Source of the DNA: Alcaligenaceae bacterium
Lineage (GTDB): Bacteria > Pseudomonadota > Gammaproteobacteria > Burkholderiales > Burkholderiaceae_B
Length of the DNA stretch: 64,000 nt
NCBI GenBank assembly: GCA_013416405.1
Contig: JACCET010000009.1
Coordinates: 87,524-151,523 of the forward strand
Reading direction: 5' to 3'
Shown piece after piece: positions 26,983 through 35,423 of the stretch; within the stretch, counting starts at the first letter, position 1; each line of letters begins with the position of its first letter. Under the pieces are notes generated by a model. It was not told the origin of the DNA. It was given only the letters and a program-made list of their open reading frames with translations, and did not search any database. The position numbers were made by a program, and so were the translations under genes.

Positions 26983-29244
26983 CTAACGCGCCCTGGATAT
27001 CCGCACCTCGGCACCACGCCGCTTGACCTCCAGGCCTTCGGACGGGAGTATGCGCAGCCCTTCCAGGCCCTTGATATAACTGGACCCCTGCATCTGCATG
27101 ACACGGATTTTGTTGCGCATGACCACCGGGCTGTGCTCGGGCATGCCGAACATCCAGACCTCGTCAAGGATACGGGCTGAATTGAAGTCGCCCGTATGCT
27201 GGGCAGTAGGCCCTAGACATAGCATATGGCCTTCACGGCCAAATAGCGGCAGCGTATCCAGGCCTGCTTCGACCGTCCAGGTGGTACCGCCTTCATAGCG
27301 CCAGCCAGTATTCAGATCCCACCATGCGTCACCTGCGGGCAAATACACCTGCGCCTGCCTGCCCGGTTGCAGCACAGGCGCAACCAGCAGGGCTGGGCCC
27401 AACAGGAATTGCGTATCCCAGGCTTGGGCAAGCGGATCGGACGGGAAGGCCAGCGCCATGGAGCGCTGAACCGGCAGGCCCGAACGGACTGCGTCTTCAA
27501 TGATACCCAACACATAGGGGATCAGGCGGTAACGCCATTGCAGCCAGTGCTGCACCAGTTCCTGGGTGGCCTCATCAAAAGCCGTAGGCAATAAGGCGGG
27601 CAATGCCTGAAAGCTGAAATTGGCCGAAAAAACATTGGTGGCCAGCCAGCGTATGTAGAGCTCTGGCGTCATGCCGTCGACGGGATGCTCCGCCGAACCC
27701 AGTGTTTGGGTTTGTACCGGAATGCCGCTATCGCCCAGGGAGATTGCCGTACGCAGGCTGTGTTCCAGGGCAGCCCAATCGTTACCTGTACGCGAACCAC
27801 GCTGCCAGGCAAACCGCTGAGCCGAAGGAAACAGGTCGTTGCTGATGACTATGCCTTCCTGGGGTGTTTTATGCCCCGCGACGGCGTCGAATAAGGCACG
27901 ACGCGCCAGCAGCGGGTAAACCGTGCGCAAGACAGCGCCGGATTCTCCTCCGCGCGCCGTAATGTTGTCGGGGATATTGAATTGCGCATCGCAGATAGGC
28001 GCGCCCAGGCCTTCGTCGAAAACCTGGCGCTGACGCTCTGACCACAGCTTGTATACATCTTTGTGGGTGAGATCCAGCAGGCCGAAAGGCTGACCGCCGC
28101 TGGCCTGATTACCTTCAAAAACGTGCGCATTGCTATCGTCATCGATGAGTAGCCAGCCTCGATCTTCCCACTCTTCAAACATATCGGTGCCGTGCAGCAC
28201 GCCGGGAAAGGAAGGTGCCGCAAACTGAACGTTCAGTGCCTGGGCCCGGGCGAACAGATCGCGCGCGTCGGGGACACGGGCAGCATCCCATTCAAATGCC
28301 GGCTTGTCGGCCTGAAAGCCATATACAGCGGGCGCTGCAAGGCAGACGGCGTCGAGTCCCCATTGTTTGTCGCGAAACGTTTGCACGACGGACAAGGTAT
28401 CTTCTATGGTTTGGCCACTGGCCTGATCCAGCCAGACGCCCATGGGCCAAAGACCAGGCTGCCCTGCTCGGCCCGTCAGGGCCGTATATTGGTTGAGAAT
28501 TTCAGATGGCTCACCAACAAACAAAAATAGATCGAGCACGCCGTCGGACAGCGATGCCTGATACAGATCGGGATTGCTGTGCCCCAGATCGTGCCGCACA
28601 CAGCCCAAGGTATTGAAATACAGGCCCCAGCCCTTGGTACTCCAGACCAGGGGAAGCGCACGCGCATCGGGTTCGTCAGACACACGTGTGCTGCCACGCT
28701 GATCAAGCTCGGCGCTGGTTTCTCCGACACCATGCAGGGCGTCATCACCATCCAGCTCGAAAGCAAGATGCCAGGACGACGCCTCAGGCGTGCTGCGATC
28801 ACAAGTCAGTCCCAGCTCTGGCGTGCTCAGCACGCAGTCTTCGCCCCTGTACACGAAAAGCTGCAAGGGCGACTGCGTGACTTCCAGGGTAATATCACCC
28901 TGCTGAAACCGCCAGCCGCTATGCGGCGCTTCGGCAATGGAGCTGACGGCGAGTTCACCCACTGGCTCCTGCCTTGCCAATAGCATCTCGACATGCGCAC
29001 GAGTCCGGGCGCTGGGCTTCTCGTTGTGCAGCACACTGGCTTGCGCGCAGCGCAAGCGATAGACCCCCGGTGCATGCGCTTCAATTTGAAGCTGCATATC
29101 GGTGTCAGTCACTGCAAAATCGGCTCGTGTCGATTTCGAAGTTAGAAAATCCAGGGCAACAAGTTGCGTCACGTGATCAAGGTCAGACTTGGGCGGCACA
29201 GCGCAATCCTTGGGGCTTACGCCCAATAAGCATTCAAAAGCCAT
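26983..29244 (-). CDS. Glycoside hydrolase family 31 protein with altered catalytic motif
   Basis: A 753-aa protein with the GH31 layout: N-terminal beta-sandwich with GVGETSAELDQRGS (about 190), (beta/alpha)8 barrel, and C-terminal beta domains. The nucleophile region, usually KTDFGE or IDMNE in the family, reads ICDAQFNIPDN: the Asp is kept but the following residues, including the Glu, are replaced. The acid/base region reads RGSRTGNDWAALEHSLR instead of the usual WSGD-type block, with an Asp still present. The call as alpha-glucosidase is by fold; activity and substrate are uncertain. No signal peptide is seen, so it is probably cytoplasmic. No sugar transporter or regulator lies beside it. 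Confidence 0.75.
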   Translation of the reverse strand: MAFECLLGVSPKDCAVPPKSDLDHVTQLVALDFLTSKSTRADFAVTDTDMQLQIEAHAPGVYRLRCAQASVLHNEKPSARTRAHVEMLLARQEPVGELAVSSIAEAPHSGWRFQQGDITLEVTQSPLQLFVYRGEDCVLSTPELGLTCDRSTPEASSWHLAFELDGDDALHGVGETSAELDQRGSTRVSDEPDARALPLVWSTKGWGLYFNTLGCVRHDLGHSNPDLYQASLSDGVLDLFLFVGEPSEILNQYTALTGRAGQPGLWPMGVWLDQASGQTIEDTLSVVQTFRDKQWGLDAVCLAAPAVYGFQADKPAFEWDAARVPDARDLFARAQALNVQFAAPSFPGVLHGTDMFEEWEDRGWLLIDDDSNAHVFEGNQASGGQPFGLLDLTHKDVYKLWSERQRQVFDEGLGAPICDAQFNIPDNITARGGESGAVLRTVYPLLARRALFDAVAGHKTPQEGIVISNDLFPSAQRFAWQRGSRTGNDWAALEHSLRTAISLGDSGIPVQTQTLGSAEHPVDGMTPELYIRWLATNVFSANFSFQALPALLPTAFDEATQELVQHWLQWRYRLIPYVLGIIEDAVRSGLPVQRSMALAFPSDPLAQAWDTQFLLGPALLVAPVLQPGRQAQVYLPAGDAWWDLNTGWRYEGGTTWTVEAGLDTLPLFGREGHMLCLGPTAQHTGDFNSARILDEVWMFGMPEHSPVVMRNKIRVMQMQGSSYIKGLEGLRILPSEGLEVKRRGAEVRISRAR

Positions 29245-29315
29245 TATTTTGACGGATTTGGGCTATAAAATAAAATCGCACGAATTTATGCACCTTTAAA
29301 AAAGTGATGAAATGG

Positions 29316-31184
29316 TCAACGGGGAGCAATTTTTCGTATCAGCTCGCGCTCCAGGGGTAATGGTTCGCCATTAAGCCGGGCGGCAATCAAGTCGCCAGCC
29401 AGCGGAGCCCAGCTCAGGCCACGCGAGCCAAATGCACAAGCCAGCCACAAACCCGGAGCCCCGACAACCTGACCAATAACAGGCAGGCGATCACTGACCG
29501 CAGCACGCCAGCCGGCCCAGCCATTGGTCGGTACTGGCATCGGCCCCAACCTGGCCTTTTGCATATTCAATAACACGGTCAGCTTGTTCATGACGTCTTG
29601 ATGCCCCTGTGCCGTTATTTTACTTGCGGCCGCGTTGGCCGTATAGGTACTGCCGCCTACATTCAGCCCATCGACGGCCGGCAGGTAGTAACCGTCACCT
29701 GCGACGATGGCATGCGTTTTGCATAGCCTGCTGTCAGCAAAGTAACTGACCTGCCCACCCAGTCGGTGCATGGCGTCTACTTTGGGCAGTGCTGCAAGCC
29801 CTGGCGTGCCCGCCATAAGCGCGCAGGCTTGCCATGCATTCGCCAACACCACGTTGGGCGCACTGGCCAGTGCCTGTCCATCGGCATTGGATACCACCCA
29901 TTCCTGGCTGTCGTTGCAGTGCAAACGGCTGACGGAAATATCCCTACAGTATACCCCGGGCAGGCTTAATAAGGCGCATAGCAGGGCTTCAGGCTGCACT
30001 CTTTGTCCAGCCGAAAACCAAAGCCCACCCCAGGCTGGCTCCACACCTGCCAAGGCTTTTGCCTGCGCCCCCTCGACCCATCGCACCCAGTCAGAGGGAA
30101 ATCGCAAGCTGTCCAGCGCAAGCCGACGATCCGCAGCATGCTGCGCGTCGGTCGCCACTTCAAGCGTGCCGCAGCGCAAAGGCCGGGCGGGCTCGGGTAA
30201 GCCCTGCCAGCGCTGCAGCGCGCGCAGCGTACCAGCCCGGCTCAAGCGCGCCCGAATATCGTCATCACGGCTAATGACCGGCGTCAGCGCGGCCGCGATG
30301 TGTCCTTGGTGACTGGCTCCCAACCCTTGTGCAAATACCGGATCAAACACGGTGACCTCATGGCCACGCAAGGCCAGAGCCTGCGCAACACCTGCGCCCG
30401 CCAACCCGCCTCCGATCACCAGAACCTTGTCACCCCGCGCGGCTTGGGTTCGCTGGCGACCCAGGCCCTGACGTAAAGTAGCCACGGTTATTTCACGCTT
30501 ACCGCCATAACCAGGCACTTTGGACACCAGAAAACCGGCATCGCGCAATCCACGACGCATTTCTCCAGCACAACACCAGCTTGCCGCAGTGGCGCCCGCA
30601 TTGGCCATACGTACCAGTTGGCCAAACAAATGTCGCGTCCACATGGCTGGATTCACACGAGGTGCGAAGCCATCCAGGAAATAAGCATCGACCTGGGCTG
30701 AAACTTGTCTGGCCAGGCGCTCGACCGAACCAAAGGCCAGTGTCAGGGTCAGCGCCCCACCCTCAAATTCCAGCCGATGCAGGCCCGGCAACAAAGGAGG
30801 CCAGGCGGCCAGCAGCTTGCATGCCAGCGCCTGTTCGGCCGGAGGCAAACTGCGCTGCCACATGGCATGTAAATCGTGACTGGCAAAAGGATGCAGCTCG
30901 AACGACACCATATGCAGGCGCCGGGGTCTTTGTGGGTCTTGACGCCAAGCCTGCCACAGGGCCAGAAAATTATGCCCCAGCCCGAATCCCGTTTCACAGA
31001 CGGTAAAGCTGTCTTTACCGCTCCAGCGCCGCTGCAGATCATTGCCATGGAGGAACACACGCCCGGCCTGTTCCAACGCCCCCCACTCGGGATGGTAAGT
31101 GTCACCGAAGTTGGCACTGACGGGCACACCGCACTGGTTCAACTCCAGCACGGCAGGAATCAGCGGTTCATAGTTGCTGGACAT
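29316..31184 (-). CDS. mnmC: Bifunctional tRNA mnm5s2U34 biosynthesis protein MnmC
   Basis: MnmC (622 aa) completes mnm5s2U at wobble position 34 of tRNAs for Lys, Glu and Gln. The N-terminal methyltransferase half has the SAM loop ETGFGLGHNF (64-73) and DGFAPRVNPAMW (171-182). The C-terminal FAD oxidoreductase half starts with the dinucleotide motif IGGGLAGAG (257-265) and ends FGSRGLSWAPLAGDLIA. Both halves are present and fused, as in E. coli. It is divergent from the inositol monophosphatase gene across a 90-base gap with a palindrome. A tRNA-Lys (UUU), a substrate of this pathway, is encoded 3 kb away, probably by coincidence. Confidence 0.95.
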   Translation of the reverse strand: MSSNYEPLIPAVLELNQCGVPVSANFGDTYHPEWGALEQAGRVFLHGNDLQRRWSGKDSFTVCETGFGLGHNFLALWQAWRQDPQRPRRLHMVSFELHPFASHDLHAMWQRSLPPAEQALACKLLAAWPPLLPGLHRLEFEGGALTLTLAFGSVERLARQVSAQVDAYFLDGFAPRVNPAMWTRHLFGQLVRMANAGATAASWCCAGEMRRGLRDAGFLVSKVPGYGGKREITVATLRQGLGRQRTQAARGDKVLVIGGGLAGAGVAQALALRGHEVTVFDPVFAQGLGASHQGHIAAALTPVISRDDDIRARLSRAGTLRALQRWQGLPEPARPLRCGTLEVATDAQHAADRRLALDSLRFPSDWVRWVEGAQAKALAGVEPAWGGLWFSAGQRVQPEALLCALLSLPGVYCRDISVSRLHCNDSQEWVVSNADGQALASAPNVVLANAWQACALMAGTPGLAALPKVDAMHRLGGQVSYFADSRLCKTHAIVAGDGYYLPAVDGLNVGGSTYTANAAASKITAQGHQDVMNKLTVLLNMQKARLGPMPVPTNGWAGWRAAVSDRLPVIGQVVGAPGLWLACAFGSRGLSWAPLAGDLIAARLNGEPLPLERELIRKIAPR

Positions 31185-31214
31185 ACAGTTGGGTGCAATA
31201 AATATAAGATACCA

Positions 31215-31236
31215 TCACGTACAATGATACGTGATA
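31215..31236. promoter_or_regulatory. Palindrome in the mnmC / inositol monophosphatase divergent promoter region
   Basis: ATCACGTA (31215-31222), a 6-base spacer CAATGA, and TACGTGAT (31229-31236) form a perfect 8-bp inverted repeat in the 90-base gap between the divergent starts at 31184 and 31275. The plus strand contains TACAAT (31221-31226), a possible -10 inside the palindrome. The form suits an operator for a dimeric repressor; the regulator is unknown. Confidence 0.45.
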
Positions 31237-31274
31237 GAGCAAGCCCGCTCTTGTTGACCAAAAACCATATAAGC

Positions 31275-32123
31275 ATGCCATCAACCCGCCTCCCCCTAAG
31301 CGAATACCTAGATGCCGCAGTCACGGCAGCACACGCAGCAGCCGCCATCTTGCAAGCCTACTCACACAACCGGGCCGAGTTGGTCATAGACAAGAAAAGT
31401 CGCAATGACCTGGTTTCACAGGCCGACCGCGAAGCCGAGCAGGCCGTGCTTGAAATTTTGCGCGAGCGCGCCCCCGACCTGGGCATCGTGGCCGAAGAAA
31501 GTGGCGGCCAGACTTCAGGCGCAGCGACCTGGTATATAGATCCCCTGGACGGCACCACCAACTTCCTGCATGGCATTCCTCAGTACGCGGTGTCGATTGC
31601 CCTCATTGCGCACCAAGGCACGCTGGTCGACGGCGACACGCCACTGACTCAAGACACACCCGTCATAGGCGTTGTGTACGATCCCAACCGCGAAGAGATG
31701 TTCACGGCTATGCATGGCGTCGGAGCCTGGTTGAACGGGCACCGCATCACATGCTCGCAAACCGAGCTTCTGGCCGAATCGGTTCTGGGTTCGGGCTTCC
31801 CTTTCCGTGACTTTTCGTTTTCAGACCAGTACATGCCAACCCTGCACGAGGCCATCAATACAACGCGCGGCGTACGGCGCCTGGGCGCAGCCGCGCTTGA
31901 TCTGGCGTGGGTGGCTTGCGGGCGCTACGACGGTTACTGGGAAATGGGCCTGGCCCCCTGGGACGTGGCAGCCGGCACGGTTATTGTGCGAGAGGCAGGC
32001 GGCATCTGCGAAGACATGTACCACCGCACTCCGTGGCCCATCAAGGGTTATGTCTATGCGGGCAACACGCATACGGCGCCTGCGCTCGACGCCATGATAC
32101 AGCCGCATCTCAAGAAAGAGTAA
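31275..32123 (+). CDS. suhB: Inositol monophosphatase family protein (SuhB-like)
   Basis: A 282-aa member of the Li-sensitive Mg-dependent phosphatase family. Metal ligands are in EES (74-76) and IDPLDGTTNF (88-97); the second signature is WDVAAGTVIVREAGG near residue 225. In E. coli SuhB also acts in rRNA antitermination with Nus factors. Compared with E. coli SuhB there is an insertion of about 12 residues (LVDGDTPLTQDT, about 117-128) before GVVYDP. The ATG at 31275 gives the conserved length; a much longer in-frame extension would overlap mnmC and is not credible. Confidence 0.88.
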   Translation: MPSTRLPLSEYLDAAVTAAHAAAAILQAYSHNRAELVIDKKSRNDLVSQADREAEQAVLEILRERAPDLGIVAEESGGQTSGAATWYIDPLDGTTNFLHGIPQYAVSIALIAHQGTLVDGDTPLTQDTPVIGVVYDPNREEMFTAMHGVGAWLNGHRITCSQTELLAESVLGSGFPFRDFSFSDQYMPTLHEAINTTRGVRRLGAAALDLAWVACGRYDGYWEMGLAPWDVAAGTVIVREAGGICEDMYHRTPWPIKGYVYAGNTHTAPALDAMIQPHLKKE

Positions 32124-32154
32124 ATTCACAACAGCAAAAAACCAGGAGACAAGT

Positions 32155-33357
32155 ATGAAACTCGCAGACGCGATCGTAGGCTGGAAGCCCGAGATAACCG
32201 CCATACGGCGCGATATCCACGCTCATCCGGAACTTGCCTACGAAGAAGTTCGTACCGCCGATGTCGTTGCCAAAAAGCTGGAATCCTGGAACATACCTAT
32301 ACACCGTGGCCTGGGCATTACCGGGGTGGTGGGTACCATACATGGCAAAACACGCAACGGCAAAGCCGTGGGGCTGCGTGCCGACATGGACGCCTTGCCC
32401 ATGCAGGAAGCCAACACCTTCGAGCATGCCAGCCAACATCCCGGAAAAATGCATGCTTGCGGCCACGACGGGCATACCGCCATGTTGCTGGCAGCGGCGC
32501 GCTACCTGGCCGAGCATCGTGATTTCGACGGCACCGTTTACGTCATTTTCCAGCCTGCCGAAGAAGGCCTGGGCGGGGCCAAGGCCATGATAGACGACGG
32601 CCTGTTCAAGCTGTTTCCCATGGATGCCGTCTTTGGCATGCATAACTGGCCAGGCATGGAAGTGGGTGCGTTCGGCCTGACCGCCGGCCCCATCATGGCC
32701 TCCAGCAATACCTTTGAAATTGTTCTTGAAGGCAAGGGCGCACACGGTGCCATGCCACACCTGGGCACAGACCCGGTCATGGCCGCGGTGCAACTGGCGC
32801 AAAGCCTGCAAACCATAGTCACCCGCAACCGCCACCCGCTAGATCCCGCCGTCATCAGCATTACTCAGATTCACACCGGCTCGGCCGACAATGTCATTCC
32901 CAACGATGCCACGCTGCGCGGTACGGTGCGCACGTTTTCCGACGACGTCCTTGATCTTATCGAGAACCGCATGCGCGACATCACCGAGCACACCAGCCGG
33001 GCACTCGAATGCGAGGCGCGCTTCACATTCTTGCGGCGTTACCCTCCAACCGTTAACCACGAGCGCGAAGCAGAGTTTTGTGCGCAGGTGCTCGGAGGCA
33101 TTGTGGGCGAGTCTCAGGTCAATTCGACCATCACTCCGTCCATGGGCGCCGAAGACTTCGCCTTCATGCTCAAGGAAGTGCCCGGCTGCTATGTCTGGAT
33201 AGGCAACGGCCAGGGTGAACATCGCACTGCAGGGCACGGCCTGGGTCCATGCATGTTGCATAACGGCAGCTACGACTTCAACGACGACCTTATTCCCCTG
33301 GGGGCAACCTATTGGGTCGAACTGGCCAAACAATGGCTAGCCAATCCCACTCGCTAA
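32155..33357 (+). CDS. M20 family metallopeptidase/amidohydrolase (hippurate hydrolase-like)
   Basis: A 400-aa zinc amidohydrolase of the M20D branch, which hydrolyses N-acyl or amide bonds of amino-acid conjugates (hippurate, IAA-amino acids, N-acetyl amino acids). Signature blocks: IRRDIHAHPEL (17-27), RADMDALP, MHACGHDGHT (99-108) with metal-binding Cys/His, and PAEEGLGGA. A Shine-Dalgarno AGGAGA precedes the ATG. A paralogue with the same blocks lies at 61618-62817. No signal peptide is seen; substrate unknown. Confidence 0.9.
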   Translation: MKLADAIVGWKPEITAIRRDIHAHPELAYEEVRTADVVAKKLESWNIPIHRGLGITGVVGTIHGKTRNGKAVGLRADMDALPMQEANTFEHASQHPGKMHACGHDGHTAMLLAAARYLAEHRDFDGTVYVIFQPAEEGLGGAKAMIDDGLFKLFPMDAVFGMHNWPGMEVGAFGLTAGPIMASSNTFEIVLEGKGAHGAMPHLGTDPVMAAVQLAQSLQTIVTRNRHPLDPAVISITQIHTGSADNVIPNDATLRGTVRTFSDDVLDLIENRMRDITEHTSRALECEARFTFLRRYPPTVNHEREAEFCAQVLGGIVGESQVNSTITPSMGAEDFAFMLKEVPGCYVWIGNGQGEHRTAGHGLGPCMLHNGSYDFNDDLIPLGATYWVELAKQWLANPTR

Positions 33358-33377
33358 ACATTTCCGGAGCCTCCTTC

Positions 33378-33785
33378 TTGAACGCCAACAGCACCCCCAC
33401 TGTGTTACCGCCCCCGGAGCGACACGCCGTACTGCGCGTCGCGCCCATGCCCGCCGATTCGAATATCCACGGCGATGTATTCGGCGGCTGGATTATGGCC
33501 CAGGTCGATATTGCCGGATCCATTCCAGCCACTCGCCGCGCGGCCGGACGCGTGGCCACTATTGCGGTCAACTCGTTCACCTTCAAGCAGCCCGTATTTG
33601 TTGGCGATCTGCTCAGCTTTTATGCCGAAATCGTAAAGGTTGGCACCACATCTGTTACCGTGTCAGTCGAAGTCTATGCCGAGCGCCAGCGCCTGGAGCT
33701 TGAGGTCGTCAAAGTCACCGAAGCCATCCTGACTTACGTCGCGACCGATGACCAACGCAAGCGCCGTCCGCTTCCTCCCGTTTAA
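33378..33785 (+). CDS. Acyl-CoA thioesterase (hotdog fold, YciA-like)
   Basis: Hotdog-fold thioesterase of 135 aa with the YciA/BACH pattern: RVAPMPADSNIHGDVFGGWIM (catalytic Asp within the NxxGDVFGGW block) and VNSFTFKQPVFVGDLLSF. Two starts compete. TTG at 33378 has GGAG eight bases upstream; ATG at 33333 overlaps the amidohydrolase by 25 bases and has no clear Shine-Dalgarno, so TTG is preferred. It hydrolyses acyl-CoAs to free acid and CoA; chain-length preference is not visible. mgtE follows after 14 bases. Confidence 0.87.
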   Translation: MNANSTPTVLPPPERHAVLRVAPMPADSNIHGDVFGGWIMAQVDIAGSIPATRRAAGRVATIAVNSFTFKQPVFVGDLLSFYAEIVKVGTTSVTVSVEVYAERQRLELEVVKVTEAILTYVATDDQRKRRPLPPV

Positions 33786-33799
33786 CGTCAAGGTTGCCT

Positions 33800-35278
33800 A
33801 TGTCGGATCCCTCAGTCCAGGCGGAAAGCGCACCGATCACCATACCGCGCCGCCTCGATCCTGAAGACGCACAGCTTGCCTTGCAACAGCTGCAGTCGAT
33901 ACTTAAACGACAGGAAGTCGTTGAAGCGCTCGCGCTTCGCCAGTACGAAGACGATAGCCGCTCCAACCTGCTCGAAGGGCTGCTGCATCGGCAGCACGAA
34001 AACGAGATAAAGGCTATCGTCAATCACCTGCACCCGTCTGACATTGCCTTCATTCTTGAGTCGCTGCCTGTGCAGGAACGGCAGGCGGTCTGGCAACTGG
34101 TGAGTGCCGAGCACGACGCCGACGTGCTGCTGGAAATTGACGATTGGGCGCGCGAATCGTTGATCGAGTCCATGGATCACCAGGATCTGGTTGCCGCCAC
34201 CGGCACCATGGATGCCGACGAGATCGCCGACCTGGCCGCTGATCTGCCGGCCGAGGTCATTACCGAGGTTCAGAAGGGCCTGACCGACGAAGAGCGCGCG
34301 CAACTGATCGAGGCCATGGGCTACCCCGAAGATACGGTCGGGGCCATCATGGACTTTGAAATGGTTCGTGTACGGGAAGACGTGACCCTGGAGGTCGTGT
34401 TGCGCTACCTGCGCCGTTTGCAGGAGCTTCCCGATCACACTGACCAGGTCTTCGTGGTTGATCGCGACGACAAACTGCAAGGCACACTGCATCTGTCCAC
34501 GCTGCTGGTCAAGGATCCCGAAAACCTGGTGTCCAAAGTGATGTCCACCGACTACCTAACCCTGAATCCATTAGATTCCGATGCCGATGCAGCCGGCGCA
34601 TTCGAGCGCTATGACCTGGTATCTGCGCCCGTCACCGATGACCAGGGTCGCCTGATAGGACGCGTGACCATCGCCGAAGTGGTTGATGTGATGCAGGAAG
34701 ACTCCCAAGAGCAGGCACTGTCACGCGCTGGCCTGCAGGAAGAAGACATTTTCGCACCCGTGCTGGATGCCCTGCGCAACCGTGCTCCCTGGCTGTTTGT
34801 GAATCTGTGCACCGCTGCAACGGCATCCCTGATCGCATCGCGCTTCGAGGACACCGTCAGTCATATCGTCATCCTGGCTTTCCTGATGTCCATCGTGGCC
34901 GGCATAGGCGGCAACTCGGGCAATCAGACCATGACCATGATCATTCGGGCGCTGGCCGTAGGGCGCGTAAGCAGCCAGAATGCCTGGCAATTGGTCAAGC
35001 GTGAATTGACCGTTACGTTTCTCGTCGGCCTATGCGGCAGCGTCGTGGCAGCCGCATTCGCCTGGGCGATTTCGGGCTCACTGGCCATTGCCGCCGTCAT
35101 GATGGCGGCAATGATCTGCAATATGCTGATAGGCGCGGCACTGGGGGTGATAATACCCATGTTGCGCGCCCGTTTCGGCAACGACCCTGCCATGGGCTCT
35201 TCAGTGCTGCTGACTTTTGCGACTGACTCGCTGGGCTTTTTCGTCTTTCTGGGATTGGCGACGATATTCCTGATTTAA
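33800..35278 (+). CDS. mgtE: Magnesium transporter MgtE
   Basis: MgtE Mg2+ channel (492 aa). Cytoplasmic N-domain of helical repeats (LLEGLLHRQHENEIKAIVNHLHPSDIA...), two CBS domains (about 165-290; VVDRDDKLQGTLHLSTLLV and ITDDQGRLIGRVTIAEVVDV-like), then five membrane helices. The pore signature GIGGNSGNQTMTMIIRALA is intact near residue 375. In characterised homologues Mg2+ binding to the CBS region closes the channel. The ATG at 33800 is used. The gene converges on secA across an inverted-repeat gap. Confidence 0.95.
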   Translation: MSDPSVQAESAPITIPRRLDPEDAQLALQQLQSILKRQEVVEALALRQYEDDSRSNLLEGLLHRQHENEIKAIVNHLHPSDIAFILESLPVQERQAVWQLVSAEHDADVLLEIDDWARESLIESMDHQDLVAATGTMDADEIADLAADLPAEVITEVQKGLTDEERAQLIEAMGYPEDTVGAIMDFEMVRVREDVTLEVVLRYLRRLQELPDHTDQVFVVDRDDKLQGTLHLSTLLVKDPENLVSKVMSTDYLTLNPLDSDADAAGAFERYDLVSAPVTDDQGRLIGRVTIAEVVDVMQEDSQEQALSRAGLQEEDIFAPVLDALRNRAPWLFVNLCTAATASLIASRFEDTVSHIVILAFLMSIVAGIGGNSGNQTMTMIIRALAVGRVSSQNAWQLVKRELTVTFLVGLCGSVVAAAFAWAISGSLAIAAVMMAAMICNMLIGAALGVIIPMLRARFGNDPAMGSSVLLTFATDSLGFFVFLGLATIFLI

Positions 35279-35379
35279 TTCCATGTCTAAATCAACCGTG
35301 CACTTTGTCAGCTTTGCTTGCCTTACGCTAGCAATATCTGCGCTTCGCCTTCGCGTTCACAATTGATTTAGACATGGAA
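35279..35379. repeat. Inverted repeat with 17-bp perfect arms in the mgtE/secA convergent gap
   Basis: TTCCATGTCTAAATCAA (35279-35295) is the exact complement of 35363-35379; the arms enclose about 67 bases. The left arm starts directly after the mgtE stop. No T-run follows on either side. The gap carries no gene. Confidence 0.7.
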
Positions 35380-35383
35380 TAAC

Positions 35384-35413
35384 GAGCTTCCCGGCCTAAA
35401 GTCCGGGAAGCTC
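35384..35413 (-). terminator. Hairpin downstream of secA
   Basis: GAGCTTCCCGG (35384-35394) pairs perfectly with CCGGGAAGCTC (35403-35413) around an 8-base loop. It starts 10 bases past the secA stop on the minus strand. Only a weak T-rich stretch follows, so termination is likely but could be factor-assisted. Confidence 0.6.
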
Positions 35414-35423
35414 GACACGCCGT

